From a virus, in the IMG/VR virus record IMGVR_UViG_3300009177_000006, positions 1 to 64,000 of that record: 64,000 nt of DNA. The stretch is one strand, 5' to 3'. The notes under the pieces were generated by a model that worked only from the letters and a program-made list of their open reading frames with translations, was not told the origin of the DNA and did no database searches. Shown here in pieces: positions 44,514 through 52,074 of the stretch (positions within the stretch are counted from its first letter, which is position 1; every line of letters begins with the position of its first letter). The translations under genes were made by a program, and so were the position numbers.

Positions 44514-46265
44514 CTACTGAATGACTGTGGTCGTGTCCTCAGGCTCAGCCGGGACATTGTCGGCGTCATAAAGATTAGTAAGCAACTCGTCATCAATCGA
44601 GTCTAAGAATTTCTCGGCGTCATCGAGTTCGCCAAGTGTCGGTTGACGCTTCTTAAAAAAGATGTCAGCGAGCAATGTACGGATCGACCGACCTTCGCCG
44701 GGATTTGGGTTTTCCTGTAAGGCGTTGTTTGCGGCAATGGCTGTACCGGGAGCCATTTGGGTAACTCGCGGTTCTGGTTGGTCTGCCACTTCTTTGTCTG
44801 CGCCAAGCTGTGCGGCCTCGTCTTGAGATATCCAGCCACGGTCATACTCAAGCGCCGCTCGTTGTGCTCTCATCAACGCGACTTGCTCATCACGCATTTG
44901 TTCAGCCGCTCGGAACTGAGCGAACCTTGCCTCAACGTCAACGAGATACCCGTAAGCTTGCATCGCCAAGGTAAATAAATCCTCTAAGGCGTTTTCGACA
45001 GGATGCTGTACAGACTCGATACCTTTGGCGTATATCTCCCACTCGCGATTAGCTTGCGTTTCTGAGCGTGATTGGTCAGTGCCCATTAGGATCGGCATCG
45101 TCTTTAACGCCCTGACCGCCATACGCTCGATACACTTAAAGAGCGCGTCTATCGCGCCGAGTGAATCAGACGTGACCGAGCCGACCGGCTTATTGACCTT
45201 AACCGTATCAGGATGCACATATGTATCGTCAGGCTCTAGTGAGGCATACGCCGCCGTGACATCGTCAACGAGCGATTGCATCCACTCAGTAACTTTTTTC
45301 GGATTGCCTTCAATGTCTGTCGGCATTGTCTCGCGCAACTTGTCAAACAGAATTTCGACATCGAGGCGCAAGTAGCCTTGATGCTGTACGACACGTTTCG
45401 TATCGCGCAACACTGCCATTAAAAAGACGGCGAGGAAAAAGGCAGATGAGCAAAGACTATGACCTTCAATCGAGTCAGGGTTAGGATGAACCGGCACGTA
45501 GCGTACCGTTGGGATATTAAGACTCACAAAGCCGCCAAGACGCGGTCCGCTCGTCATGCCGTCTTTTAATTGCCGTTGACCGAAGTCCCAACACTGACCT
45601 CGTAACTCGTCAAACTTGCGCCGGTAGGTAAGCGTTGCGGGATCGGGAGTCGCGATGTCTACGAATTCATACCCTGCGTCATCTAACACGAGTTCCATTA
45701 AAAACGAGCCACGCAGAAAAATCGTTTTATAGACACGGTCGAAGAACACACTCAACGCGCCGTTGTACGCCGACAGCTTCGCCAGTATGACATCGTCCAT
45801 ATACGCCTGAGCGACTTCGTCAAGGTCTTTCGTGCCGGGATGAAAACATTTGACCTCAAAGCCGGGATTACACAACAAGAGAAAGTCCCAGAGCGCCTTT
45901 GATATCTCGGGCGAGATGTCCGCAAGTATCTCGGACATCTGCTCAAAGGTCATATTGCGAAAGCTGTTAAAGTCAAGCGTCTGCCCAAAACCAAAACGCT
46001 GTACCCAACGTTGCTTGGCAACAATGTCCCATTCTGTAAAGTTTGGAAAGGTGTCTAAGGTTTCGACGGACTGGCGACCGCCGGTCAGGTCTTTCTTGGC
46101 GACTGCACCGGCCGGTGCGTTTGGTGTGTCTCGGGAACTGTCTGGCGCGCCAGACAAACCTTTAACAACGGCTTGAGGAAAACGCGGCGCTGTCTCTGAT
46201 TGCTCAGCCGATGAAGCTTTATCTTTGCGTGATAGTGTGATGCCGAATGGCAGACGTATTTCCAT
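44514..46265 (-). CDS. Portal protein
   Basis: 583 residues. A disordered N-terminus carries LSGAPDS from palindrome copy 19; the core (ILADISPEISKALWDFLLLCNPGF, FLRGSFLMELVLDD, KTMPILMGTDQSRSETQANREWEIY) has the portal pattern, and the acidic helical C-terminus follows. The dodecameric ring is the channel for DNA packaging. Located four bases after TerL in the transcript. Confidence 0.88.
   Translation of the reverse strand: MEIRLPFGITLSRKDKASSAEQSETAPRFPQAVVKGLSGAPDSSRDTPNAPAGAVAKKDLTGGRQSVETLDTFPNFTEWDIVAKQRWVQRFGFGQTLDFNSFRNMTFEQMSEILADISPEISKALWDFLLLCNPGFEVKCFHPGTKDLDEVAQAYMDDVILAKLSAYNGALSVFFDRVYKTIFLRGSFLMELVLDDAGYEFVDIATPDPATLTYRRKFDELRGQCWDFGQRQLKDGMTSGPRLGGFVSLNIPTVRYVPVHPNPDSIEGHSLCSSAFFLAVFLMAVLRDTKRVVQHQGYLRLDVEILFDKLRETMPTDIEGNPKKVTEWMQSLVDDVTAAYASLEPDDTYVHPDTVKVNKPVGSVTSDSLGAIDALFKCIERMAVRALKTMPILMGTDQSRSETQANREWEIYAKGIESVQHPVENALEDLFTLAMQAYGYLVDVEARFAQFRAAEQMRDEQVALMRAQRAALEYDRGWISQDEAAQLGADKEVADQPEPRVTQMAPGTAIAANNALQENPNPGEGRSIRTLLADIFFKKRQPTLGELDDAEKFLDSIDDELLTNLYDADNVPAEPEDTTTVIQ
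46139..46156. repeat. 18-bp palindrome, copy 19 (in coding sequence)
   Basis: Exact copy in the N-terminal disordered part of the portal gene, SGAPD frame. Confidence 0.97.
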
Positions 46266-46269
46266 ATGA

Positions 46270-47961
46270 TTACCAGCCTTTCGCTTTGCCCGAAGGTAGG
46301 GCGGTTATACTGATGCCTTTTGGTCTTTGTGAACATTGCCACAGAGCCATGCTTTGACACACGGCTAGATCAATCGGCTTGGCATTAGCACCTGTACCTT
46401 TGACTATGCGGATTACGGTTGTGTTGGCGTCTGTCTGCACATCGGCTTTCGCCGCGTCTAGGTGCGATTCTAAATCACTATTATCGAGGTTGTCAATCTT
46501 AAACGCCTGATACTGTTGAAGCATGAACGTATCGGATTTTTTACGCTCAGTTGTTTGTCCGAACTCAGCCATTAACAGGCGGTGCTCTTTACGTAAATCC
46601 ATAGCGACTTGATGCATCTGGTAAGGATCGTACCAAACGTCAATAGGCGTCAATCGCTCGCTCTCAATCGCTTTTTTCTCGCCTGCCCTTGCCTCACGTC
46701 GAAGGACAAGTCCTGAGCGATACAACCTCAGTAGTTCGGCAATGACAGTCTCTTTAAGGTCGATGTCTTTACCGCCGGGATTCCACGCCTTTGCGAAGCC
46801 GGTCTTGTACTGACCTTTATCCTCGTATACACCGCACAGACCAACGCAGTCTTTACGCATCGCGGCGTCAATCGCAAACGTCATCGCTCGGGACGCGCTG
46901 ACTAGAGCCTTATTACGAAAGCTTGCGGCGAGTATCTCGGATGAGAGTAGTCGCGCCTCAGTCTTTTGCCAACGGTTCTCAAGTAACCGCAATATGTTCG
47001 TCTCAAGCATACCGAGTCCGACTGTCTCTTGTCGGTGAGCCTCGGCGTTCTCGCCAACCTGCCACGTCATACGGTTGTCATGGTCGTTGTAATAAAAGAG
47101 TCCCTTACTTGGAACTTCATAGCAGGTTGGTATCGGCTCACCTTTGGCGTTCGTGGTCTGTATATCTATCAACTCAGGGACCGGCTGCGCGCCGACCTTT
47201 AGTTCAGTCTCGGTCGTGTCGGTGAAAATGGTTGTGTACAACTCATAGAGTAAATCAGACGAGTCCTCGAAACCGGCATACGTAACGATAAAGCGAATTG
47301 ATATGTTGCGTGTGAGAATCGGCATCAACTCATCCCACAGCAAGCGAGCGCGGTCAGATTTATATGCCCACAGTTCGTCCCAGACCGTCAGCCCGTATGT
47401 ACCGCCTGCCTCGCTCTCGGGATCGCTCGTTGCGGCCTGTACGATTGAGCCGTTCGACAATATCTTTTTGAATCGTGTCTCATACTGTTTAGCCCCGAGC
47501 GCGGTCAGAGTCGGTTTAGCAAAACCATAGACACGACCAGATGATTGCTCACGGTCGTTGGCGAGTATGTATATTGAGTTCGGCGTTTCGACGTTTGCGG
47601 CAAACCAACAAGCGACCATCGAGCCGGTCGTTGACTTACCAGATTTTTTCGGACAGCTATAGACGATAGTGCGATATGGAAAGCGCCCGGTCTTAGGATC
47701 GAGCGTCAGGCATTTACGTAAGATACGTTTTTGATGCGGCGCTAATTTTACTTTCGGGACTCCGGTGAAATCGAGTGTGTTCGGGTTACAGAATTGCGGG
47801 TCATAAAAGTTCGACTCGCACCAGTCGGCAATGTCTGGGATAGCGACTGACTTGGCAATATTTGCTTTACGTTTACTGAGTAATTTGTGTCGAAGTTTCG
47901 CCTCTAAGATTTGACGCTCGACAGGATCGAGCGCCCGTAATTGGTCTAAAGCCGGTAACAT
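46270..47961 (-). CDS. terL: Large terminase subunit
   Basis: 563 residues. ATPase: Walker A SCPKKSGKST near residue 102, adenine/coupling region, Walker B GLTVWDELWAY. Nuclease: Asp in FAIDAAMRKD and in IDVWYDPYQM. It cuts and pumps DNA into the procapsid. AGAGG precedes the start, after palindrome copy 20; first gene of the leftward late operon. Confidence 0.94.
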   Translation of the reverse strand: MLPALDQLRALDPVERQILEAKLRHKLLSKRKANIAKSVAIPDIADWCESNFYDPQFCNPNTLDFTGVPKVKLAPHQKRILRKCLTLDPKTGRFPYRTIVYSCPKKSGKSTTGSMVACWFAANVETPNSIYILANDREQSSGRVYGFAKPTLTALGAKQYETRFKKILSNGSIVQAATSDPESEAGGTYGLTVWDELWAYKSDRARLLWDELMPILTRNISIRFIVTYAGFEDSSDLLYELYTTIFTDTTETELKVGAQPVPELIDIQTTNAKGEPIPTCYEVPSKGLFYYNDHDNRMTWQVGENAEAHRQETVGLGMLETNILRLLENRWQKTEARLLSSEILAASFRNKALVSASRAMTFAIDAAMRKDCVGLCGVYEDKGQYKTGFAKAWNPGGKDIDLKETVIAELLRLYRSGLVLRREARAGEKKAIESERLTPIDVWYDPYQMHQVAMDLRKEHRLLMAEFGQTTERKKSDTFMLQQYQAFKIDNLDNSDLESHLDAAKADVQTDANTTVIRIVKGTGANAKPIDLAVCQSMALWQCSQRPKGISITALPSGKAKGW

Positions 47962-47971
47962 TATGCCTCTT

Positions 47972-47989
47972 TGTCTGGCGCGCCAGACA
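47972..47989. repeat. 18-bp palindrome, copy 20
   Basis: Exact copy in the leader between the late promoter and terL. Confidence 0.97.
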
Positions 47990-48034
47990 TTTTTTGAATA
48001 TTTTTTCGGGCGCTAAAACCTTGATTTACTTCAT

Positions 48035-48063
48035 TTATAACATTATTAAAAAAAAATGTGCAA
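48035..48063 (-). promoter_or_regulatory. Leftward late-operon promoter
   Basis: TTGCAC (reverse strand of 48058-48063), 17-base spacer rich in T, TTATAA (48035-48040). It is divergent from the 48091 promoter and 74 bases from terL. Confidence 0.62.
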
Positions 48064-48090
48064 ATTAACGCCTTTTTACCCTTAAAACAG

Positions 48091-48119
48091 TTGACATCTC
48101 TGTTAAGTACGCGTAGATT
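48091..48119 (+). promoter_or_regulatory. Rightward promoter of the ribozyme operon
   Basis: Perfect TTGACA (48091-48096), 17-base spacer, TAGATT (48114-48119). It produces an approximately 200-base leader before the first gene at 48324. The 47962-48323 gap holds only the two promoters, inverted repeats, palindrome copy 20 and ribozyme 1. Confidence 0.72.
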
Positions 48120-48151
48120 AAGTATTGTTAGGTTGATATTTGATAACTTAA

Positions 48152-48180
48152 GTCGGCATACATAGATTGGAATTGCCGAC
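48152..48180. promoter_or_regulatory. Inverted repeat GTCGGCA/TGCCGAC
   Basis: Seven-base arms 15 bases apart in the early leader of the rightward operon; operator or RNA hairpin. Confidence 0.45.
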
Positions 48181-48221
48181 AGGACATCGAAGGTACAATC
48201 AAGTATCCGATGCAAGCTTGA

Positions 48222-48245
48222 GGTTGACACGCACCGCAGTCAACC
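48222..48245 (+). other. Leader hairpin GGTTGAC/GTCAACC
   Basis: Seven-base stem with a 10-base loop ending two bases before ribozyme 1. After cleavage it would stay on the upstream fragment. Confidence 0.5.
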
Positions 48246-48247
48246 AA

Positions 48248-48298
48248 GACCGAAACCGGCTCAGCCGGTCTAAGCGTAAGGCGCTTACTGATGAGGTC
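48248..48298 (+). ncRNA. Type II hammerhead ribozyme 1
   Basis: Order: GACC (stem II), GAAA, CCGGC-TCA-GCCGG (stem III), TC, TAAGCG-TAAGG-CGCTTA (stem I), CTGATGA, GGTC (stem II). All catalytic core bases of the hammerhead are present and the three stems pair perfectly. Predicted cleavage follows C48270 in GTC. It lies 25 bases before the ATG at 48324. Confidence 0.92.
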
Positions 48299-48323
48299 AG
48301 AATCAAAACTAGGAGCAAACAAA

Positions 48324-48536
48324 ATGGCAAAGATAATCAAACGAGTTAATGGAATGGTAGTCGCGGCGTTGACCGATAAAGAGATGACAGACGCTAACGA
48401 GTTAGACCGATACGCAGTCTTTACTCAAGACGAATGGGAACAGGGCGCAGGTAATCGATACGCTGATATGTGTTTCGGTATGGCCGAGCACGCGATAAGC
48501 TTTGCGGTACATTACAACGACGAGGTAGATGACTAA
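48324..48536 (+). CDS. Small hypothetical protein, ribozyme operon gene 1
   Basis: 70 residues from ATG 48324 after CTAGGAGC; the longer frame from 48291 begins inside the ribozyme core. Acidic C-terminal half. Its stop overlaps the start of a 26-residue frame. Not recognised. Confidence 0.75.
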   Translation: MAKIIKRVNGMVVAALTDKEMTDANELDRYAVFTQDEWEQGAGNRYADMCFGMAEHAISFAVHYNDEVDD

Positions 48537-48616
48537 TGTTGCTAACAATCCTACACATCATCACTGACGAGGTCGTTGTCGAATCAATCGTGGTTTTCCT
48601 AATGGCGATACTGTAA
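48536..48616 (+). CDS. Possible 26-residue hydrophobic peptide
   Basis: ATG 48536 overlaps the previous stop (TAATG). The product MLLTILHIITDEV... is largely hydrophobic and could be a membrane peptide. The stop adjoins ribozyme 2. Supported only by coupling and position. Confidence 0.45.
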   Translation: MLLTILHIITDEVVVESIVVFLMAIL

Positions 48617-48670
48617 GACCGAAACCGGCTCACGCCGGTCGCAACGTGAATTCGTTGCCTGACGATGGTC
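48617..48670 (+). ncRNA. Type II hammerhead ribozyme 2
   Basis: GACC, GAAA, CCGGC-TCAC-GCCGG, TC, GCAACG-TGAATT-CGTTGC, CTGACGA, then T and GGTC. The C for T at core position 7 is tolerated in hammerheads. One extra T between the core and stem II is a deviation that may slow it. Predicted cut after C48640. Confidence 0.8.
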
Positions 48671-48696
48671 AGACTAAATCACTAGGAGCAAATACA

Positions 48697-48993
48697 ATGA
48701 AAAACGTAAACACCAAAACAACCGCAACCGTCAACGCAACCAAGGTCCGAGACAACATCTATCGGATGAAAGTCGGAGCCGGTCAGTCGTTCCAGATCGA
48801 ACTCGAAAAGGGCGTCGCCAATGTCTTTAAGTTCTCACCTGCTCAGCGCCGATTCAAGTTCGTCGGCGAGGCCGGTAATCTTAAAGCCGCCGAAGTCGAT
48901 ATCCGAACTGGTAAGTATGCCAAGCTTTTCAAGTCTGAGAAGATGAGAGCGTACAAGGCTGACGGAACGTTCGTAGTTCGCAAGGCTTACTAA
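48697..48993 (+). CDS. Hypothetical basic protein, ribozyme operon gene 2
   Basis: 98 residues from ATG 48697 after CTAGGAGC; Lys/Arg-rich with beta character (RMKVGAGQSFQIELEKGVANV). Could bind nucleic acid; no family recognised. The upstream part of the open frame belongs to ribozyme 2. Confidence 0.75.
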   Translation: MKNVNTKTTATVNATKVRDNIYRMKVGAGQSFQIELEKGVANVFKFSPAQRRFKFVGEAGNLKAAEVDIRTGKYAKLFKSEKMRAYKADGTFVVRKAY

Positions 48994-48998
48994 GCCTA

Positions 48999-49089
48999 AG
49001 TCGAAACCGGCTGGTATCTGTGAGGCGGCAAACAGTCCGCAAACCATGACGCCAGCCGGTCTAACCGTGATGCGGTTACTGATGAGACT
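48999..49089 (+). ncRNA. Type II hammerhead ribozyme 3, enlarged stem III
   Basis: AGTC, GAAA, CCGGCTGG...CCAGCCGG (stem III, 8 bp) with a 37-base apical insert containing GCGG-CAAACAGT-CCGC, then TC, TAACCG-TGATG-CGGTTA, CTGATGA, GACT. The stem II pair changes to AGTC/GACT with compensation on both sides. Predicted cut after C49061. Confidence 0.88.
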
Positions 49090-49112
49090 AAATCTAGGAG
49101 AGTGAACACACA

Positions 49113-49370
49113 ATGGCAACAATACAAGTCAAACGATTAAAGGCAATCTTAAAAGAATTGGGCATCACCGAGAACGTACACCTTACTAAGTATCGCCGCA
49201 CATGGAAAAATCCCGAGACAGGCAAGACCGAGAGATTCAACGAGTACGGACCGGCTTTCTCGGTAGTCGGTAAACGACATCTGTCGCCCGAACAGTTGGC
49301 GAGTCTCAAGGCTCACGAGCATCTGACGGTCACACACGAAACCGATAATTTCATTCACGTTAAAAGCTAA
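49113..49370 (+). CDS. Hypothetical basic protein, ribozyme operon gene 3
   Basis: 85 residues, basic (KRLKAILKELGITENVHLTKY), start after CTAGGAG. Not recognised. Its stop is one base before ribozyme 4. Confidence 0.75.
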   Translation: MATIQVKRLKAILKELGITENVHLTKYRRTWKNPETGKTERFNEYGPAFSVVGKRHLSPEQLASLKAHEHLTVTHETDNFIHVKS

Positions 49371-49371
49371 A

Positions 49372-49424
49372 GACCGAAACCGGCGCCGAGCCGGTCTTGA
49401 CGTTAATCGTCAACTGACGAGGTC
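49372..49424 (+). ncRNA. Type II hammerhead ribozyme 4
   Basis: GACC, GAAA, CCGGC-GCCGA-GCCGG, TC, TTGACG-TTAAT-CGTCAA, CTGACGA, GGTC. All stems pair perfectly; stem I differs in sequence from the other units but is fully complementary. Predicted cut after C49396. Confidence 0.92.
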
Positions 49425-49448
49425 AGACTAAAAACTAGGAGCAAAATT

Positions 49449-49793
49449 ATGACAACCAAATACATCATTCAACGCGTAATCAACTTTGACGGCACGACTC
49501 GTCACTTTCTCGCTTACAACTCAACGGTCGTAGCCGAGTATGACGGACCGCTACACTCTATCGGTGAGCGAGCGTTCGGTAGGGCAGACGGCAACGTCTG
49601 GTCATACGCCTCGGACTTACACGTTGCCAACGAGCGTGACAGTCAGATGCTTGACCACATCGCCGAAGCGACCGCCGGTCTGCGTAAGTCGCTTGATGAA
49701 CTTGAGGAGTTGCGCCGAACGATAATCACGAGCGGCTACGCCTCAACCAAACCGTTGACCATCGAGAAGCTTGAAAAGATGATATCGAAATAG
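49449..49793 (+). CDS. Hypothetical protein, ribozyme operon gene 4
   Basis: 114 residues from ATG 49449 after CTAGGAGC. N-terminal beta region (YIIQRVINFDGTTRHFLAY), helical C-terminus. Its stop overlaps stem II of ribozyme 5. Not recognised. Confidence 0.75.
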   Translation: MTTKYIIQRVINFDGTTRHFLAYNSTVVAEYDGPLHSIGERAFGRADGNVWSYASDLHVANERDSQMLDHIAEATAGLRKSLDELEELRRTIITSGYASTKPLTIEKLEKMISK

Positions 49794-49849
49794 TCGAAAC
49801 CGGCTCAGAGCCGGTCTGGTACAGGTTGACCGCTTGCCACTGATGAGAC
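49793..49849 (+). ncRNA. Type II hammerhead ribozyme 5
   Basis: GTC, GAAA, CCGGCT-CAG-AGCCGG, TC, a longer irregular stem I beginning TGG and ending CCA with an internal GGT/ACC, then CTGATGA and GAC. Stem II is only three pairs. Predicted cut after C49816. Confidence 0.82.
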
Positions 49850-49870
49850 AGGTCACTAGGAGTGAACATT

Positions 49871-50257
49871 ATGACACGTAAAGAAGCTATAGATTTTCTA
49901 TGTAACAAGTATTCCAACGATGACACCGAAGGGTACATTGACGCGGCAGACGGTGAAGGCGATAAGTATTGGGATCAGTTCCCAACTACTAACGAGTTAG
50001 ACGCCGATTTTACACTGTACCGTGATGCGATTGACAGCGATGATATCGCCGATGACGGCTTGACTTTTACACTTGAGAATTCAGCTTATGCTCAGGCGAC
50101 TGCTAAGACGGTTGAGCAAGGTACGGCGAAGGCGTTAGTCAGTATGATTATCGGCGACATTCTCACTCGTGACGAGGATGACGATGACGTGCCGGACAGT
50201 CTGCTCGATATTGACGAGCCTGACTATGACTATGAGTACGACGATTTAGGAGACTGA
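49871..50257 (+). CDS. Highly acidic hypothetical protein, ribozyme operon gene 5
   Basis: 128 residues from ATG 49871 after CTAGGAG; very rich in Asp/Glu, ending DEPDYDYEYDDLGD. Such acidity recalls DNA-mimic proteins of phages, but nothing else supports that role. Confidence 0.72.
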   Translation: MTRKEAIDFLCNKYSNDDTEGYIDAADGEGDKYWDQFPTTNELDADFTLYRDAIDSDDIADDGLTFTLENSAYAQATAKTVEQGTAKALVSMIIGDILTRDEDDDDVPDSLLDIDEPDYDYEYDDLGD

Positions 50258-50258
50258 T

Positions 50259-50441
50259 ATGACAGACCGAGAGAGATTGATTAACAGTGCCGAGCGTGAA
50301 CGGTGTTACAGCCGGTTACGCTCACTTGAAAAACGGTTGCCAAAGCCGTTATGTTGGAAGAATATCAAGTCATCGCCAGTCCGACATCTGACGATGCTGA
50401 TTGCGGTGTATGAGAAACGCCTTAAGGTAAAGGCGGTATAG
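50259..50441 (+). CDS. Small basic hypothetical protein
   Basis: 60 residues, Arg/Lys/Leu-rich helical sequence, one base after the previous stop with TTTAGGAG upstream. Not recognised. Confidence 0.65.
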   Translation: MTDRERLINSAERERCYSRLRSLEKRLPKPLCWKNIKSSPVRHLTMLIAVYEKRLKVKAV

Positions 50442-50451
50442 GAGTCAAATT

Positions 50452-50931
50452 ATGAGCGAAACTAAAACAGTAGGTGATAAGGTTTTCATTACTCAGCAAT
50501 GGTTGTATACAGGTCAGACCGAAGGCGTTGCCAGTAAAACGGTTGAACGGTTTACGGTATTAGACGAGAACGGCGATATGACCGATGAGACACGATGTTT
50601 CAAAAAGCCGAAAGGCTCGTATCTAGTGCCGGGATATGTCTATGATGCGACGATTGAGCAATTACCCGAGAACCGTATATCGTTAATCGGCTCGCCAGCC
50701 TTTAGACACGTCTATCCTAATCAGGAGGTCGTTGACCGGCTACGTGCCGAGTCATCGGCTCGTGCTCAGCTTATCAGGTCTGAGGCTCAAGCCAAAAAAG
50801 CGGCTGGCGAATGGTTTGATACGTGGGACCGTCTGGTTACGGCGTACAAGAACCTGTCAAGCTTTGGTGACCAGTTAGGATTTGAAGCCGCTGTAATCGC
50901 CCGTATGCGTAAGGACGCTAGGCGTAAATAA
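50452..50931 (+). CDS. Hypothetical protein
   Basis: 159 residues, mixed beta N-terminus and long helical C-terminus (AQLIRSEAQAKKAAGEW). TATAGGAG precedes it. A terminator follows. Confidence 0.7.
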   Translation: MSETKTVGDKVFITQQWLYTGQTEGVASKTVERFTVLDENGDMTDETRCFKKPKGSYLVPGYVYDATIEQLPENRISLIGSPAFRHVYPNQEVVDRLRAESSARAQLIRSEAQAKKAAGEWFDTWDRLVTAYKNLSSFGDQLGFEAAVIARMRKDARRK

Positions 50932-50937
50932 CATCGA

Positions 50938-50965
50938 GCCGGTCACACGACCGGCTTTAACCTTT
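50938..50965 (+). terminator. Rho-independent terminator of the ribozyme operon
   Basis: GCCGGTC-ACAC-GACCGGC then TTTAACCTTTT. The T-run is broken, so readthrough to the 51003 gene is possible. Confidence 0.7.
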
Positions 50966-50968
50966 TCG

Positions 50969-50986
50969 TGTCTGGCGCGCCAGACA
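50969..50986. repeat. 18-bp palindrome, copy 21
   Basis: Exact copy between the terminator and the gene at 51003, upstream of CGGAGGA. It is the first copy rightward of copy 20, after a 3.0 kb gap that holds the ribozymes. Confidence 0.97.
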
Positions 50987-51002
50987 AAATCGGAGGATCG
51001 AA

Positions 51003-51383
51003 ATGAGAAAAACAATTATCGAAATCGTTGTCATTTTCGTCATCGCTCTGGCGATGTGTCTGGCGTTGTTTATCGAGGCGTCTAACGCGCAGGTCACGAC
51101 CGTATCAGGTCGTGTGTATCGTGAGGTCTACGGACTGCAAATCCCCGTCAGTCGCACGTATGTCGCTCTGTACGATAGTCACGGTCTACAGGCCGCAACG
51201 TACACGTCAACCTTTGGTTACTATCAACTCAACGTGCCGAACTATGATTACTACGTGGTTGTGGCAACGAGCCGGTTATATCTATTTGAGCCGGGAGCCG
51301 TGGTCTTTAACAGCGCCTTTGACGATGGTCACGGTTTTCACTTTGACTTCGTCGGTGTGCCGCCGCCAACGCGAGGTCGTTGA
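51003..51383 (+). CDS. Exported carboxypeptidase-regulatory-like domain protein
   Basis: A signal peptide or anchor (IIEIVVIFVIALAMCLALFI...SNA) is followed by a beta domain (VSGRVYREVYGLQIPVSRTYV, GYYQLNVPNYDYYVVV) typical of CarboxypepD_reg/SdrD-B folds. A secreted protein acting at the host envelope is plausible. Confidence 0.7.
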   Translation: MRKTIIEIVVIFVIALAMCLALFIEASNAQVTTVSGRVYREVYGLQIPVSRTYVALYDSHGLQAATYTSTFGYYQLNVPNYDYYVVVATSRLYLFEPGAVVFNSAFDDGHGFHFDFVGVPPPTRGR

Positions 51384-51676
51384 CTTACATACTCTTTCAA
51401 ATCGTGTGACCAAAATACCACACGAACGCCGGTTGCAAAACCGGCTTTTTTTGTGTACGTGACAAAGCCGCACATACCGTCCGACCACTGTACGACATAG
51501 CGCCCGTCTTTAGTCGGCATACGGTCGATGTACTTAACCCATTTGCGGTAACCTTCGGGTTCTACCCACTCAACAATTTTAACGCCTCGCGCATTACGAG
51601 GTTTGCCGTTAAAGCTGTTAACGCGCCATTGCTGTTCCTGCGGTATACCGCGACGATTCATATCTTTACGATTCAT
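51338..51676 (-). CDS. Hypothetical basic protein
   Basis: 112 residues, Arg/Lys/Trp-rich (VKIVEWVEPEGYRKWVKY). The start is ATG 51676 or 51661. Converges with and overlaps the 51003 gene by 46 bases; contains the opposite-strand terminator. Not recognised. Confidence 0.62.
   Translation of the reverse strand: MNRKDMNRRGIPQEQQWRVNSFNGKPRNARGVKIVEWVEPEGYRKWVKYIDRMPTKDGRYVVQWSDGMCGFVTYTKKAGFATGVRVVFWSHDLKEYVSQRPRVGGGTPTKSK
51428..51452 (+). terminator. Rho-independent terminator
   Basis: GCCGGTT-GCAA-AACCGGC followed by seven T. It ends rightward transcription inside the 3' half of the converging gene 51338-51676. Confidence 0.85.
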
Positions 51677-52070
51677 GTTGTTTTATTGCCCTTGTTAGTA
51701 TCACCGACTGCTCCCAGAGGCAGTGACCGATAAGTGGCGCCGTGACCTCTGGAAATACCTCTCTAAGAATCTCGTAATACTTGCGGCTCCCGATGTAAAG
51801 AACCGGCTGATGTGCAATCATCATACGCTGTGCTTGGTTGCGTATTACAGCGCTTGTGACGGTCTTTTCTCGCGGACCTATGTCATAAGGTTCGATGACA
51901 TCAGTTAAGCGCAGTAGACCGTGTTTAGCACTGACGATGAATATCTGAGGATCGCTGAACTTGGTTTGCAGATATCGCCTCGTCATCCGATGATACGCAC
52001 CGTTGTACATATCAATTGCCGCCGAGGTTGTCTTGAGTTTACGTGTACCGCAACTACATATCCCAATCAT
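51666..52070 (-). CDS. DUF6884-like protein
   Basis: 134 residues from ATG 52070: CSCGTRKLKTTSAAIDMYNG near the start and IFIVSAKHGLLRLTDVIEPYD in the middle match the DUF6884 pattern (small CxxxK start, SAKxGLL-PYD core). The family role is unknown. There is no ribosome binding site; palindrome copy 22 ends five bases before the ATG. The frame upstream reads palindrome in a non-SGAPD frame and is excluded. Confidence 0.75.
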   Translation of the reverse strand: MIGICSCGTRKLKTTSAAIDMYNGAYHRMTRRYLQTKFSDPQIFIVSAKHGLLRLTDVIEPYDIGPREKTVTSAVIRNQAQRMMIAHQPVLYIGSRKYYEILREVFPEVTAPLIGHCLWEQSVILTRAIKQHES

Positions 52071-52074
52071 AATT

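Noticed and set aside
47961-48230. 89-codon leftward open frame over the divergent promoter region
   Set aside because: It overlaps both promoters and inverted repeats, has A/T-driven composition and ends in palindrome sequence; no ribosome binding site.
48564-48574. CTGACGAGGTC inside the small peptide gene, as a sixth ribozyme
   Set aside because: It matches the core plus stem II strand, but there is no GAAA, stem III or stem I in the right order around it.
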